This document shows positions 9,801 through 31,400 of a DNA stretch of 64,000 bases, in pieces. Position 1 is the stretch's first letter; every line of letters begins with the position of its first letter. The notes under the pieces were generated by a model, which made no database searches, was not told where the DNA came from, and was given only the letters and a program-made list of their open reading frames with translations. The position numbers were made by a program, and so were the translations under genes. The stretch is from Angiostrongylus vasorum (Eukaryota > Nematoda > Chromadorea > Rhabditida > Metastrongylidae). Location of the stretch: NCBI GenBank assembly GCA_018806985.1, contig JADANN010000352.1, positions 372,001 to 436,000 on the forward strand. Reading direction: 5' to 3'.

Positions 9801-12733
9801 TAGGTTGAGGAGGAGCTCTGCACACTTAACGTCACTCATGTGGTCTGCGTTACTGGACGAACTCATGGAAACGGTATCAACACGATTGAATATCTCGAAG
9901 GTGGCCCTGAGCGTGTTGCTGAGAATGTTCGTGATAATATGTATAGGTGAGTCCGAATGAAGCACATGAGCATTACGGACGGTCGTACAACAAACGAGAA
10001 TCGCTAGAAGGAATGTTATAAACTTTCTGGAAAGTTGTTGCTCAGCTATTGCTAAGTGCTGTAGTGCTATCGCCATTCATCAGCAGAGATACTCATCTCT
10101 GTCATCCGTAACCTAGTTAATCGTGAATCGGCTGAGTGCCACTACAGTCTACTTTATACCTATGGCACGTCGGTACTACTGGTTGGGCTTGATGAGCTGT
10201 GGAGACACAAATAGCATCATTTCTTCACATGAGACTCTATGCTATTTTCTGAGGCGTACTCCAGAATCTTTCACTGTGAGACTGGGTATACTCTAGCTAA
10301 GCTTCTCGGAGTAGACGTGAAACATTTTTGTTGGAGGCAACACCCATGCGCGCACCCTGTACTTTACAGTTATAGGAGACTTGAAGTGCAATTGATGTAT
10401 AACATAAAATCCCTTGGCAAATAAGGATATTCATGCATGGATGATCATGGAGAAGAGGTTGTCTACCAATCCGAACAAACATTGGCAAGAAGCTCATCTC
10501 CACAACTCGCCCACCAACTATATGGGCACATTCGGTCCAAGTTTAACCCGTTATCTGTCCCTTCTTTAAGACAAGTCGCGTAACTGGCCTATTACACCTC
10601 GTATGAAGCAGCTCCATTGCGCTGGTTCATATTCATTGAAGCATATGGAGATTTGAAGTGGCTTTGTGCAAAACAAGAACTTTATAGCCTTATTTTGGAA
10701 GCAATTCATTTTTATTGAGTAGATAAATAGGAAAGGAACATGTTACTATTCAATAATCTTCAGTGCCACCGTGCTTGCTCACTTGTGCCGTAAACTTGGT
10801 ATTCATTTTACATATGTGGGTACTGGTTATATTTTTTCCTACGATGACGACCACCCAGTTGGAGGTCAACGATTCACTGAAAGAGGTGACGTGTCCATTT
10901 TCGTCTTTAATGTAAGTACTTATTTCCTTCGATACTTCACAATCTAAGGGATTGACAATATTTCTAAAACTTATTGATCTGTTTGTCTCCCTTTTTATTT
11001 TTTTCGACAACTTTCGACGAACTTGGGAGGAGCGGTTTTAAAAGTATTTAGCTTAAGTAGTTACTGTAATAAGAGCCTAATAACGGAGTTCCTTCGCCAT
11101 TCTGTTTATATTTTCCAGATATTCCAACATTTTTCGGCTCCTCGTATTCCGTAGTTAAAGGCTTCACCGATCGTCAAATGTCGCATTTTAACGAGAAAGG
11201 ATGGGAGAGCATGAACGCCAGAATCACACTACCTCTAACCTTTGACCTCAGTCAACCTAGGAATCTTCTTTCAAAAATCATTAACTATAAGTGAGTGTGA
11301 AGAAAAAAATCATAAAGAAAATGGCTATGCTTAAGGATTACGTTTAGGCTTACGCTTAAGCGTAGTCATCTTAGGCCTAGGCTCAAGTTAACGAAAGCAT
11401 GGTACTTTCGGTACTACCACGAAATTCAGCACTTTATAGTACTTACGGACTCTTCCATGAATCATGTCTTATACATCGTATAGTGGAATATTTCTTGGAA
11501 TACTCACGTTGCAAAACCAAACTCATAGTAACTACGCCGCAGTTAATAGAAATTAAGGAAGGAACTTTTTAGAATTTGGGAAATTTTTATGCAATTATTG
11601 ATTTTTTTTTCGAAAAAAAGCGTATCGACCAGTTCAGGGAAGTTTTTGATCTCCCAGTGTCGGTATCCATACTTCCGGATTGTTTCGAGGCTATGGTGTC
11701 GTTAATGGAGAAGAGATTTGGTGGAAATCTTAATCTTGTCAATCCGGATCCGATTAGTCTCTACGAGATTGTGCAACTCTACAAAGAGGTTTGTTCTTTT
11801 TTTCCTTTCATGTCACCATCATAAAAGAATCATGTAAGAAACAATGAGAAATTTAGCAGTCAAATGAGTGCTTCCGATTCTTTTAAAAGGAAGCGCTTGG
11901 GCTAATTATTGTAGAGAAAAGATCTCGTACTGAAACTAAAAATCTATCTAAGTTCCGGTTTGATCGATCGAACCGATTGGCTTGTTGAAAGAAAAACAAG
12001 TAAGATCGTCATTAAACCGCTGGCTTTGTTTGCTGGATGACCTGCATATCAGGATAAAGCGAAAGTTGCTCCACATCTTTGCCTTTCACACTTAGCGATG
12101 TCGAATTGAATTTTGAACACTTAAGGAAAGTAATTGCTGTTTTTTTACTTGCTTGGAAAAGTACATTTAAAAAAATTGCATAGTGTGCCTTCGACGACTA
12201 TCACTAGCATCGTTCAGACTCGATTAATAGCAGGCTCGATAGGTACGCGCATCCTCATGCCTATTACCGTGTGTAGTTGCCAGCTTTTGTGGATCGAAAA
12301 GAGATTTGCGTATTCCAGCAAGGGTTCCTCCAAAATGACGACAATTCCAGTCGTTAGTTTACATTTAGCCGAGCTTTGATAGAAGTTTGACACTTCTTGC
12401 CTGATCGGCTTTTAGATACTTTTAGCTTTTAGCTGACACTTAGTAAGATCCAATGTAGCGATGGGGTGAGAAACCATTAGGAGAGATAAGCTGATAGTCA
12501 ATTTTAACATTTTTTTAAATTTTTGTTAAGATACATTGATGCAGATTGTCGACCCAGCAGTAGATCCACAGCCGATCGGAGTTTCAACAGAGCGTGGACA
12601 GATTCTTCTCGCCACCAAAGGGAACTGCTCTCTTGACACTTCATTGCTGGAGAAATTGGAACACGTTCCAACTGCACGACAATCTCTTATCACTAATTTT
12701 AAGCGTATGAGACAAGAGAAGTACCAGATATAA
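3821..12733 (+). CDS. RHM-like fused nucleotide-sugar 4,6-dehydratase / NRS-ER-like reductase, 5'-incomplete
   Basis: Likely makes activated L-rhamnose in the cytosol: domain 1 dehydrates NDP-glucose, and domain 2 would epimerise and reduce the 4-keto product. Exons read in phase: 3821-3982, 4145-4234, 4446-4550, 5818-5891, 6079-6182, 8013-8190, 8698-8800, 9284-9352, 9804-9946, 10764-10885, 11119-11290, about 11620-11788, 12545-12733 (stop TAA), about 559 codons. Domain 1 (residues 1 to about 240) shows HFAA, the dehydratase STDEVYG motif, the NPYAATK form of YxxxK, RLNNIYGPNQ and RSWLYVDDA. Domain 2 (from about 255) opens with YGGKGFVG (GxxGxxG), then VTGRTHGNG, YVGTGYIFSYDDDHP, SSYSVVK and QPRNLLSKI, the order found in plant NRS/ER. 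The segment after HFAA is divergent. The acceptor near 11620 is not a clean phase-matched AG. The N-terminal Rossmann motif was not found. Introns carry PLE, SINE and family B copies. Confidence 0.85.
5375..5750. repeat. Family B foldback pair 2
   Basis: Arms at about 5400-5520 and 5565-5700 are inverted copies of the family B unit (gatatttgcaaaac end, gaacgaacgcgctattgtcc block). It lies in the intron before the exon at 5818. Confidence 0.7.
6416..6456 (-). ncRNA. Degenerate hammerhead-ribozyme-like motif
   Basis: Minus-strand order is stem I side, CTGCGGA (CUGANGA with A6 changed to C), stem II GGCG/CGUC with one G-U wobble, GAAAC, GUC, and the returning stem I side AGCTT. The core substitution suggests an inactive relic. 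Confidence 0.4.
6734..6775 (-). ncRNA. Degenerate hammerhead-ribozyme-like motif
   Basis: Minus strand has TTGAGGA (first core C changed to T), perfect stem II GGCG/CGCC, GAAAC and GUC. Second of two motifs in tandem at this PLE end. Confidence 0.4.
7313..7690. mobile_element. Inverted pair of PLE terminal segments
   Basis: The left arm, 7315-7450, is minus-oriented (ggcgttccggcggtttcgcc then cttcttcagggctt). The right arm, 7560-7690, is plus-oriented (ggctctgaagaaggcgg, then ctcgaaacgtcagg). Both arms end on a short sequence containing agtacaatag or tattgtacta, so they form a small palindrome. The left arm also resembles 61265-61400. Confidence 0.55.
7631..7672 (+). ncRNA. Hammerhead-ribozyme-like motif in PLE end
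   Basis: Core CTGAAGA, GAAAC and GUC are present; stem II is weak (GGCG opposite CCUC) and stem I is imperfect. Probably a decayed family member. Confidence 0.35.
8367..8645 (+). repeat. SINE-A copy 2, near full length
   Basis: Full layout visible: promoter end tggcgtagtgatcgg, cgatcctcgc B-box region, gtctgggaggatagc, atcggtaggccaccac, and the tail aacgccgacggctttatcc. It lies in the intron between exons 8013-8190 and 8698-8800, in the sense orientation of the host gene. Confidence 0.8.
8955..9225 (+). repeat. SINE-A copy 3, diverged
   Basis: Keeps the aacgcagtggt A box, a ggtcctggaattgtctggg block, gactcaatacatcgatg and a tail with gtcgaatgcatg and gatcaacaccga. Older than copy 2 by divergence. 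Confidence 0.6.
10280..10560 (-). mobile_element. Possible relic of the RTE 5' region
   Basis: Short matches to the 5' part of the RTE copy at 31.3-31.5 kb: ctgggtatactc and tttgttggaggc followed by related sequence in the same order. Weak and decayed; inside an intron. Confidence 0.3.
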
Positions 12734-12874
12734 TTGAAATCAAATAATATTTGCGAATTTGTTATTGCCTACTACATTTGATTGCTTTATTAGGGAACAG
12801 CAAAGAATGTGGACAGAAAAAAAATTGTATGGGGACATTAATAAGGATGAAGTTAGTGAAAGGGGGATAAAGAA

Positions 12875-13050
12875 TAAAATTTCCGGTGATGATCAGTCCC
12901 GAAGTGATGCGCCCTGTACCCGACTTCATCAAGTATTGCAGAAGTTATTGAATGCATATCTGGCCTATATGATGACATACGACGGTTTAGCAGCCCGCTA
13001 CTCGCTCCTGGAGAGATGGCGAGTTTGGTGACCTTGGGCGCAGGGTCGAA
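12875..13050 (-). repeat. SINE-A copy 4, diverged, start of a composite block
   Basis: Minus-oriented, recognisable by gatcagtcccgaag, gatgcgcc, attgaatgcatatctggcc and gacatacgacgg; the B-box end is degenerate. It begins a block that recurs at 16.95-17.9 kb. Confidence 0.55.
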
Positions 13051-13084
13051 ACAGAAACACATTCAATATCTGTAGTAGGTCACC

Positions 13085-13327
13085 TCTACAAACAGCAATT
13101 TTTAATAAAAAGGCATTATTTTAGAGTTACTGGATGAAGAGGCAAAAAAAGAATGTTACGATGATGAGCGTCCGTCAATTCTCTACTTTTATATAACGCT
13201 ATATAGCGTTACTCAGATTTGATGGAAGTTCTTTTTCTTCATGCAACGACTAAAGTCGCACCTACAATCGGTCATAGTCCGACTATATCCATTCTTCAGA
13301 TGCTTACCAATTTGCATACTAGTCGGT
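13085..13327. repeat. Composite repeat left segment, copy 1
   Basis: Aligns with 17345-17572: shared tttttaataaaa, cagattgatggaagtt-like, cctacaatcggtca and ccgactat...tccattc blocks. Flanked on both sides by minus-oriented SINE-A copies in both places. Confidence 0.65.
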
Positions 13328-13613
13328 TAAGTTGCCCGTGTAGCGCAGTGGTCGGGGGGCGCCCTGCAATACACAAGGGATCAATCCTCGCACCTCAGGC
13401 CCACCAAACCATCCATCTCTTCGCGTCGCCAAATTGCTACCAGACTTGTCTGGGAGGATAGCGGCACTGACTCGATACATCGGTAGTGCACCGCGAGTCA
13501 TTGTGTAAAGGCCAAATATGCGTTCAATTACCTTTCACGATGCTTTGTCAATTCTAATACGTGGCACATCTCCAAGGGATTTATTATCGCCCACGGCTTT
13601 ATCCTTTTTTCAC
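13328..13613 (+). repeat. SINE-A copy 5, insertion with an empty-site counterpart
   Basis: Complete SINE (gtgtagcgcagtggtcgg to ggctttatcc) inserted into the composite repeat. The homologous place at 17572 lacks it, which defines the boundaries and suggests a 13-14 bp imperfect target duplication (actagtcggttaag before, actgcccaattag after). Confidence 0.8.
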
Positions 13614-13689
13614 TGCCCAATTAGATATACGGATATTAGAAACCGGCTTCTAGATGCACTATTACCAAATAGCAAAGCAGAGCAAGAAA

Positions 13690-13955
13690 AGAAGCTCTCG
13701 GTGTCGATCAGTCCCCTGAGGGATACGCTATGTATTCGACTTCCTCCAGCATTAGAGGTAATTAAATATCATATCTGTCCTATACAGTGACTTACGCCGA
13801 CCTACCGATGTATCGAGTCAATGCTGTCTTCCTTCCAGGGAGGTTGGCACAACTCTGCCAACCCCGCAGGGATGTAAGACTTGGTGAGCCTGGGACGCCA
13901 GATTGAACCGTGTGTATTGCAGGGCGCCTCTAACCTCTGCGCTACCCAATACATC
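13690..13955 (-). repeat. SINE-A copy 6
   Basis: Minus-oriented: aagctctcggtgtcgatcag tail end at the left, cctaccgatgtatcgagtc in the middle, gtgtattgcagggcgcc promoter end at the right. Confidence 0.75.
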
Positions 13956-14272
13956 GATTCGATTTAATTCGAAAACGTCCGTTTACTTATCCATTCAATG
14001 CTTGAGGCGTAATGTTACGCATTTAAAATACAAGTTCAACTAGGTAACTGTCTATCTTAGTTGTGACGATATTCACTTCTTATTATCGACGGTTTCTTCT
14101 ATCTGTCGAGCTTACATACGAACTGCTTCTTGAGGATGTGACTTGTATCTGAAGTTACTGTTATACAACTAAAGCAAAACAAGCTACAAATACAACCATA
14201 ATGATGCTGAGATATTCGCAAAACTCCGGACCGCAGGTGTCTGCGCTGGAGAATGAACGCGTTATCACCCTT

Positions 14273-24583
<10,311 letters not shown>

Positions 24584-24769
24584 CTGTATAATCCCTTCCC
24601 ATGCCTTACTTTAGAGAACAGAGTACACGCATGTGGATTGTTCGGTTTTCCCATGAAGACTGGGCATGCTCACTTGTAGTTCTTTAAACGAAGCAAACAA
24701 GAATATCTGCCGAATACGAATCCTAAACCACATCTCGGGTACTTCACAGTCACACAATTTCAAACCTCC

Positions 24770-25030
24770 AGGGTGCTTGTAGCGCAGTGGTCGGGGGCGC
24801 CTTGCAATACACATAGGATCGATCCACGCGCCTCAGGCCCATCATCCGTCCCTCCGGGCTCGGCAAATTAGTACCAGACTTGTCTAGGAGGATAATAGCA
24901 CTGGCTTGATACATCGGTAAGCCACCGCGAGTCATTGTAAAGGTCTGATGTCTATTCAGTCACCTCCAACGATGCTTAATGAAGTCCCTCAAGGGTTGAT
25001 CAAGACCGGGAGTTTTATCTTTTTATCCTT
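24770..25030 (+). repeat. SINE-A copy 11
   Basis: Promoter end cttgtagcgcagtggtcggg and B-box-like ggatcgatccacgc, then taggaggataatagcac, acatcggtaagccaccg and the tail gatcaagaccgggag. Confidence 0.8.
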
Positions 25031-25479
25031 TAAATGAACTGGCGAACCAGGAGAAGTGCAAACATGGAGGCAGTCCACTGAATCCGAAGCGCGTCTGGTA
25101 TAAGTACAAAGTCGCTTCTAGTCAACGACGAATCCCTGCTCGGCACCTAGTTAGGCCACGTTTGCAGTTACGATATCAAGAACTGAAGTAAACCTTTCCT
25201 CAAATGCCTTCTTTGTAAGACCAATTCTATTTTGCAAAGTATTCATACTAAAAATTAAGAAGAGCGATGGCGTATTTTCCAAATCGCAGGCTCTGAGCTC
25301 TGCTTTAACGATAAGAAACAACATTACTATTTGAATAGCACGCTTCCACGAATAATATATCGATCTTCAGCCAGTGTCACCCGTATCACCTGTAGTCCCG
25401 TTGATCGTCGAGTGACTCAAGCGGGCGCCAGTAAATCTATTTTTCCCCCTCGCGCGCCACAGTAGCCCAGAGGGTTTTG

Positions 25480-28400
25480 CTCGCTCTAGAGACTCGTCGA
25501 GCATCAAATCTTTCTTCTAGGCTTTTCGTGAAGAACTCTGACCATCGGGTCAGTGGTCTTTCTGCGCAGTACGTGTGACATCCCGAGGAATCCAGTCACT
25601 AACGGCTCTTGTCCATCGGTTGTCGTTCATACGCATTACGTGTCCGGCCCACCTTATCTTCGATTGTTTGGCGTACAGAACGGCATCTTTATTTTTGATC
25701 GTTGACGCAGGGCGGAGCTTCGGATCCCGTCCCTTACTTGTCTGAAACGGGATACTCCTAATGTCGTCTTCTCGACTGCGCGTTCGATAACGCTGACTGA
25801 TCTTTCATCCTGCTTACGCAGCGACCAGGTTTCTGAGGCATTCGTTAGGGCAGGAAGTACCGTTGAGACGAAAAGGTGGGCACGGAGTCGGGTGTTCTTT
25901 GTCCTCTTCACTACATCCTCGATGCTCTTGAAAGCTCCCCATGCTGCTCGTTTCCTTCTGCTCGGCTCTGGGGGCTAGGTCGTTCATCATATTGATTTCC
26001 CGACCTAGATAGATATAACTGGAGCATTCGGAGATATTCGTTCCGTTGAGCATGAATCGGGCACGAGAAACCAATCCGTTCTTCATGAACATCGTTTTCG
26101 TGTAGATTTAGTTGAAGACCAATCTTTCCACAGGCTTTATCAATGTCCGTAAGCATGCGTTCCGCTTGGCTAATGTTTGGTGTTATAAGGACGATGTTAT
26201 CAGCAAAGCGAAGATGGTGTAACTGCCGACCATCGATTTTCACTCCTATATTATCCCATTCCAATGTTCGCATGACGTTCTGGAGGGTAGCTGTAAATAA
26301 TTTTGGCCAGATGGTATCGCCTTGCCTAACCCCTCTTCTGACGTCGATGTTAATATCGTTGTAGAATGGTGATATCTTGGTTGTGAAATTTTTTGTACAG
26401 CTCACGAGGAATCTTTATGTACTGAGTAGGGACTCCTTGACTATCAAAGGTTTCCATGACTGCTTCTATCTCAGTTGAATCAAAGGCGTTCCGTAAATCG
26501 ATGAAAGTGAGACTGAGCGGTCTTTTTGTACTCTCGCGATACTTCAATAAGCCTTGTTATCGTTTACATGTGGTCCATCGTACTAAATCCTTTTCGAAAC
26601 CCTGCTTTCTCACATGACCGCCTTAGTCTAGCGTTTTGTCAATCCTGTTTAAGATGACTCGATTGGAGCGTTTGTAGACGACAAACTGCAAGCAGATTGG
26701 GCGAGAGTTGCCGATATCGTGGAGGTCACCCTTCTTCAACATTAGCACTGTCTTGCTGGTCTTCCACTGAGTATGGACCTTGCATTCAGACTGGGTAACG
26801 TGTGAAGAGCCAAGCCAGTGTGTTTACGAGGACTGGCAGAAGGTTCTTCAGGTGTTTTGGTTTTATCCTGTCCGGACCTGGTGGGTGTTGTTCGATTTTT
26901 CCACCATCGAAATGGCACGTCGGATTTGGGAAGGGAGAACCGGAGGTACAACATATCCATCCTGCTTTATTTCATATGACGGGAGGTGGACGTGGCTATC
27001 GAAGAGATCCGAGTAGTATTCGTGAATAATTTTCTCCATTGCCTTTCTGGACGCTGTAACTGTTCCGTCTGGGCGCCGGAGTGCGATCATTTTGGTCTTG
27101 TAATTGGCGAACCTTCGGTGGGCTTTGCGAATGCTTTTTCCCAGCCTATGCAGCTTCGACCATTACTGCTGGTCTTCTCTTTAAGATCTTCTTTTTATCT
27201 CCCTATCTGCACTGTTTTGCAAGTTCGGAGGTTAGTTCGCGGTTGCCTGCAGCTCGTGCGATTACACGCTATCGTATTAGCTCGAGTGTTTCTAGAGACA
27301 GACGTCTCTTGGTGACTTTCGAACTCTCAGCTTTCATAGCGCTAACGTGAAGATGTTGAATGAGCCGATCGTATTCTTCGTCGATGTTATCGACAACGGC
27401 ATCTTCGCAACAGCGGACTAATGAATTGAATAAGTCCCAGTTTGCGGTGGTTCTGGGACTTCGGTTTTTGAATTTAGCGGCTTTTTCTCCTTTCCGCGAG
27501 AAATAGAATCTTGCACGAGGGAGACGGTGGTCTGATCCCGTGTAGAATTTTGGGACAACAGCGACATCGGTTAGGCAAAACCTTCTATTTACTATGATGT
27601 GGTCTATTTCGTTATGGTGCTTATAGAGAACATTCTTCACCAACATAGGAATGTTCTCTATGTAAACATTTCGGATACTGTTTCCGGTTACCTTATTCCT
27701 ATTTTCTATATTGGTGTGTATTTCTTGTTCACCTGTAACTATCTTAAATCTATCTTCACATCTTCTCTAAATTGCCTCTTAGCCACTATCTCATGCAGAT
27801 GCTTCGCAGGTGGCTGGAAAGGGATCTCACAACTTCTTTCAATAAACTGCTCTTCATTGTCCGACAGTTCGGGCACTGAATCAGCGGCAGTCAATTGAAT
27901 GTATTTGCCAGCATATGCCGTCCCAAAGAAGTTTCCGAACGAGCAGCTGCGCCCTTTCACATGTAGCTTTATCAGATTGTGCTGGTAGAAAAACCTTTAG
28001 AACCTCTCTCTCGGCGCCGTCTTTAGTTCCCTCTGGCAAAACTCCACCCACTACAGAAGTAATGCCTACACCCCAGAGATTCTTCTTCGAGTGTTCGTAG
28101 CGTTCGTCCAGTGTTCATCCAATCTCTCAGTTCCTCAGTGCTCCAACTCCAGTGTTCGCCTAGCTTCCTTCAATAGCATCACTTGCTCTCATTTCAATCT
28201 CGCTCGTATATACCCACCTAGCCACGTCGTCGCATATCAGATATTATTATTGCAACGTTGTTATTGGTATAAACTGTTATAACCCAAACTCGAGGTTGTT
28301 CACAACAGTTGCGGAAAAAGTCCCGCATGGCAGCTACAAGGGCTAATTTTCACAACGACTTGGTATTCATGTAAAGTTGGGAGCTCAACGCCGCAACAGT

Positions 28401-28560
28401 ACTCTCCATTGGGAGACTCCCACGTCCAGCGTTGAGTGTGGGGCTTCTGGAATTGCGAGTTACCATGGATGGTCTTGGTCGCCATGATAAACTCAGATAG
28501 CCGCTCACCCCGTCCGTTCCATTCTAATCCGTGTGTCCCATTGTGATGCGTTCTTCACAC
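25480..28560 (-). mobile_element. RTE-type LINE, copy A, disrupted
   Basis: Minus-strand frames at 25654-26547 and 26742-27646 align with copy B but are broken by frameshifts. The RT catalytic box reads RFADNIVLI, with the second Asp of FADD replaced by Asn, so RT activity is probably lost. Sequence 28345-28560 is endonuclease-region DNA closely matching 30490-30650 of copy B. About 690 bp of unrelated DNA (27650-28340) separates it from the rest, so copy A was probably split by an insertion. Copy B abuts at about 28565. Confidence 0.7.
27650..28340 (-). mobile_element. Insertion in LINE copy A, possible LTR-element fragment
   Basis: Foreign relative to copy B. The minus strand begins with tgttgtgaacaacc near 28306, has a TATA-like gggtatata near 28210, and leads into an open frame at 27739-27960 (VPELSDNEEQFIERSCEIP). 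That order resembles an LTR followed by an internal start, but no second LTR, primer-binding site or RT was found. A 10-bp inverted pair (agagaacatt / aatgttctct) marks the left junction. Confidence 0.3.
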
Positions 28561-28564
28561 GTTC

Positions 28565-31400
28565 TCCTTGGTCCAATCATATATTTCTTTTAGGCTCTTC
28601 GTGAAGAACTCTGACCATCGGGTCGGTGGTCTTTCTGCGCAGTACGTGTGACATCCCGAAGAATCCAGCCACTAACGGCTCTTGTCCATCGGTTGTCATT
28701 CACACGCATTACGTGTCCGGCCCACCTTATCTTCGATTGTTTGGCGTACAGAACGGCATCTTTATTTTTGATCGTTGACGCAGGGCGGAGCTTCGGATCC
28801 CGTCCCTTACTTGTCTGAAACGGGATACTCCTAATGTCGTCTTCTCGACTGCGCGTTCGACAACACTAAGTGACCTTTCATCCTGGTTACGCAGCGACCA
28901 AGTTTCTGACGCATGCGTTAGGACAGGAAGTACCGTTGAATCGAAAAGGTGGGCGCGGAGTCGGGTGTTCCTTGTTCTCTTCACTACATCCTCGATGTTC
29001 TTGAAAGCACCCCAAGCCGCTCGTTTCCTTCTGTTCAGCTCTCGAGCTAGGTCGTTCATCATATTGATTTCCCGACCTAGATAGATATAACTGGAGCATT
29101 CGGAGATATTCGTTCCGTTGAGCATGAATCGGGCACGAGAAACCAATCCGTTCTTCATGAACATCGTTTCGGTGGGATTTAGTCGAAGACCAATCTTTCC
29201 ACAGGCTTTATCAAAGTTGATAAGCATACGTTCAGCTTGGCTAATGTTTGGTGCTATAAGGACGATGTCATCAGCAAAGCAATGATGGTGTAATTGCCGA
29301 CCATCGATTTTCACTCCCATATTATCCCATTCCAATGTTCGCATGACGTTCTGGAGGGTGGCGGTAAACAATTTTGGCGAGATGGGATCGCCTTGCCTAA
29401 CTCCTGTTTTGACGTCAATGGTAATATCGTCGTAGAATGGTGATACTTTGGTTGTGAAATTTTTGTACAGCTCGCGAATAATCTGTAGGTACTGAGTACG
29501 GACTCCTCGACTATACAGGGCTTCCAAGACTGATTCTATCTTGACTGAATGACTGAATCAAAGGCCTTTTTGTAAATCGACGAAGGTGAGACAGAGCCGT
29601 CTTTTGTACTCTCGCAATACTTCAATGAGCCTTGTTACCGTGTGGATGTGGTCCATCGTACTAAGTCCTTTTCGAAACCCTGTTTGCTCACATGGGTATC
29701 CTTCGTCCAGTGTTCTGTCAATCCTGTTTAGGATGACTCGAGTGAAAAGTTTGTAGACGACAGACAATAAGCAGATTGGACGATAGTTGCCGATATCCTG
29801 TAGGTCACCCTTCTTGAACAATATCAAGGTCTTGCTGATCTTCCAGTGGGTAGGGACCTTGCATTCGGACAGGTAACGTGTGAAGAGCCGAGCCAGTGTG
29901 TTTACGAGGATTGACAGAAGGTTCTTCAGGTGTTCTGGTCTTATCTTCTCCGGACCTGGTGTTGTTCGATTTCTCACCGACGAATTGGCATATCGGATTT
30001 CGGAAGGGAGAACCGGCGGTACAACATATCCATCCTCCTTTATTTCATATGACGGAAGGTGGACGTGGCTATCGAAGAGATCCGAGTAGTATTCGTGAAT
30101 AATTTTCTCCATTGCCTTGCCTGTAGCTCGTGCGATTCCACGCTGGCGTATTAGCTCGAGTGCTTCTAAAGACAAACGTCTCTTGGTGACTTTCGGGCTC
30201 TCAGCTTTCATAGCGCTAACGTGAAGATGTTAAATGAGCCGATCGTATTCTTCGTCGATGTTGTTGACAGCGGCATCTTCCCAACAGCCGACTAATCAAT
30301 TGAATAAGTCCCAGTTTACGGTGGTTCTGGGATTTCGGTTTCTGAATCTAGCCGCTTGTTCTCCTTTTGCGCGAGAAATAGAATCTTGCACGAAGGAGAA
30401 GGTGGTCTGATCCCGTGTTGAATTTTGGGACAACAGCGACATCGGTTAGGCAAGATCTTCTATTTACTATGATGTGGTCTATTTCGTTATGGTACTCTCC
30501 ATTTTAAGACTCCCACATCCAGCGCTGAGGATGGGGCTTCTGAAATTGCGAGTTGCCATGGATGGTCTTGGTCGTCATATTAAACTCGGACAGCCGCTCA
30601 TTTTCTTCGTTCCATTCTAATCCGTGGGTTCCTATGTAACGTTTCTCAGAAGTTCCTCTTGGTTCACTCTTAGCGTTAAAATCTCCAGTGATGAGCTGGA
30701 AGAATGTAAGGTGTTCCCTGTAGAAACTCTCCAAGTCCATATAGAATGCTTCGACTTCTTCTTCGTCATTGCTTTGATGTCGGCGCGTAAACGACGAAGA
30801 TTGTCAAAGCCGGTATTGATCCACATCTTCTTAATCGTAAACGTCCTCTTCACGTTGTAAGTTGTTCGAACTAATCGATGTTCATGGACAAACTTATGTT
30901 GACGAGAACTCCGACGCAGCCGGCTCCTCTGCTGTCGCATGGTCCGAGGAACAGTTCTTCTTCGGTCTCATAGACGGCGTTGAATGGGTGGCATCGTCTC
31001 GTCTAGGCCAGGCCGATGACGTCGTACCTTATTCTTCTTGCTTGCATGAGCAAGTCTGCTATCGAGGACTCGGATGCAAGTGTACGTGCATTGTAGGTAC
31101 AGATCGTCGCCTTAGTTCTTTGTAATCCATGCAGCTTCCATTGGCCCTGAAATTTTAGCAGCCTCTCCGTACTCGTCCTGCCCAACGCTGCGAAACTGGG
31201 GAGCTCATTCGGGGTCAGGGGAATGAGGCCCTTTTTTTTACTGTGTTTAGCATTTTTTGATACCCACGTATAGCTTGCTGGGCTCTGAAGGTGGGGGCTG
31301 GGTATACTCAAGGGTGCCAGGCTCTCCCAGAGTGGACATGGAGCTTATTTGTTGGAGGCGACTCCTAACCGCCTCCCATATACTTCCCTGTCACTTGATT
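28565..31400 (-). mobile_element. RTE-type LINE, copy B
   Basis: Non-LTR retrotransposon encoding an apurinic-type endonuclease and reverse transcriptase. Minus-strand frames: 31003-31311 (ATICTYNARTLASE, endonuclease N-terminus), 30504-30740 (LITGDFNAK endonuclease motif), 29558-30211 (KILILFKKGD-like region, NYRPICLLSVVYKLFTRVI, GFRKGLSTMDHI) and 28727-29527 (GVRQGDPISPKLF, CFADDIVLI with both catalytic Asp, IYLGREIN, HASETWSL). Frames change several times, so it is not intact overall. The 5' boundary is uncertain; GC-rich leader DNA continues to about 31760. Confidence 0.8.
28727..29527 (-). pseudogene. RTE reverse transcriptase C-terminal part, 266 codons open
   Basis: Longest uninterrupted RT frame in the window. 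Motifs in order: VRQGDPISPKLFTATLQN at about residue 47, FADDIVLI at about 88, GLRLNPTETMFM at about 117, YLGREIN at about 150 and a C-terminal LRNQDERSLSVVERAVEKT region. The RT N-terminus is in another frame upstream (29558-30211), so the protein is broken rather than complete. Confidence 0.7.

Noticed and set aside
11336..11395. TTAGGC-like motifs suggesting interstitial telomeric DNA
   Set aside because: Only a few scattered, palindromic occurrences; no tandem array.
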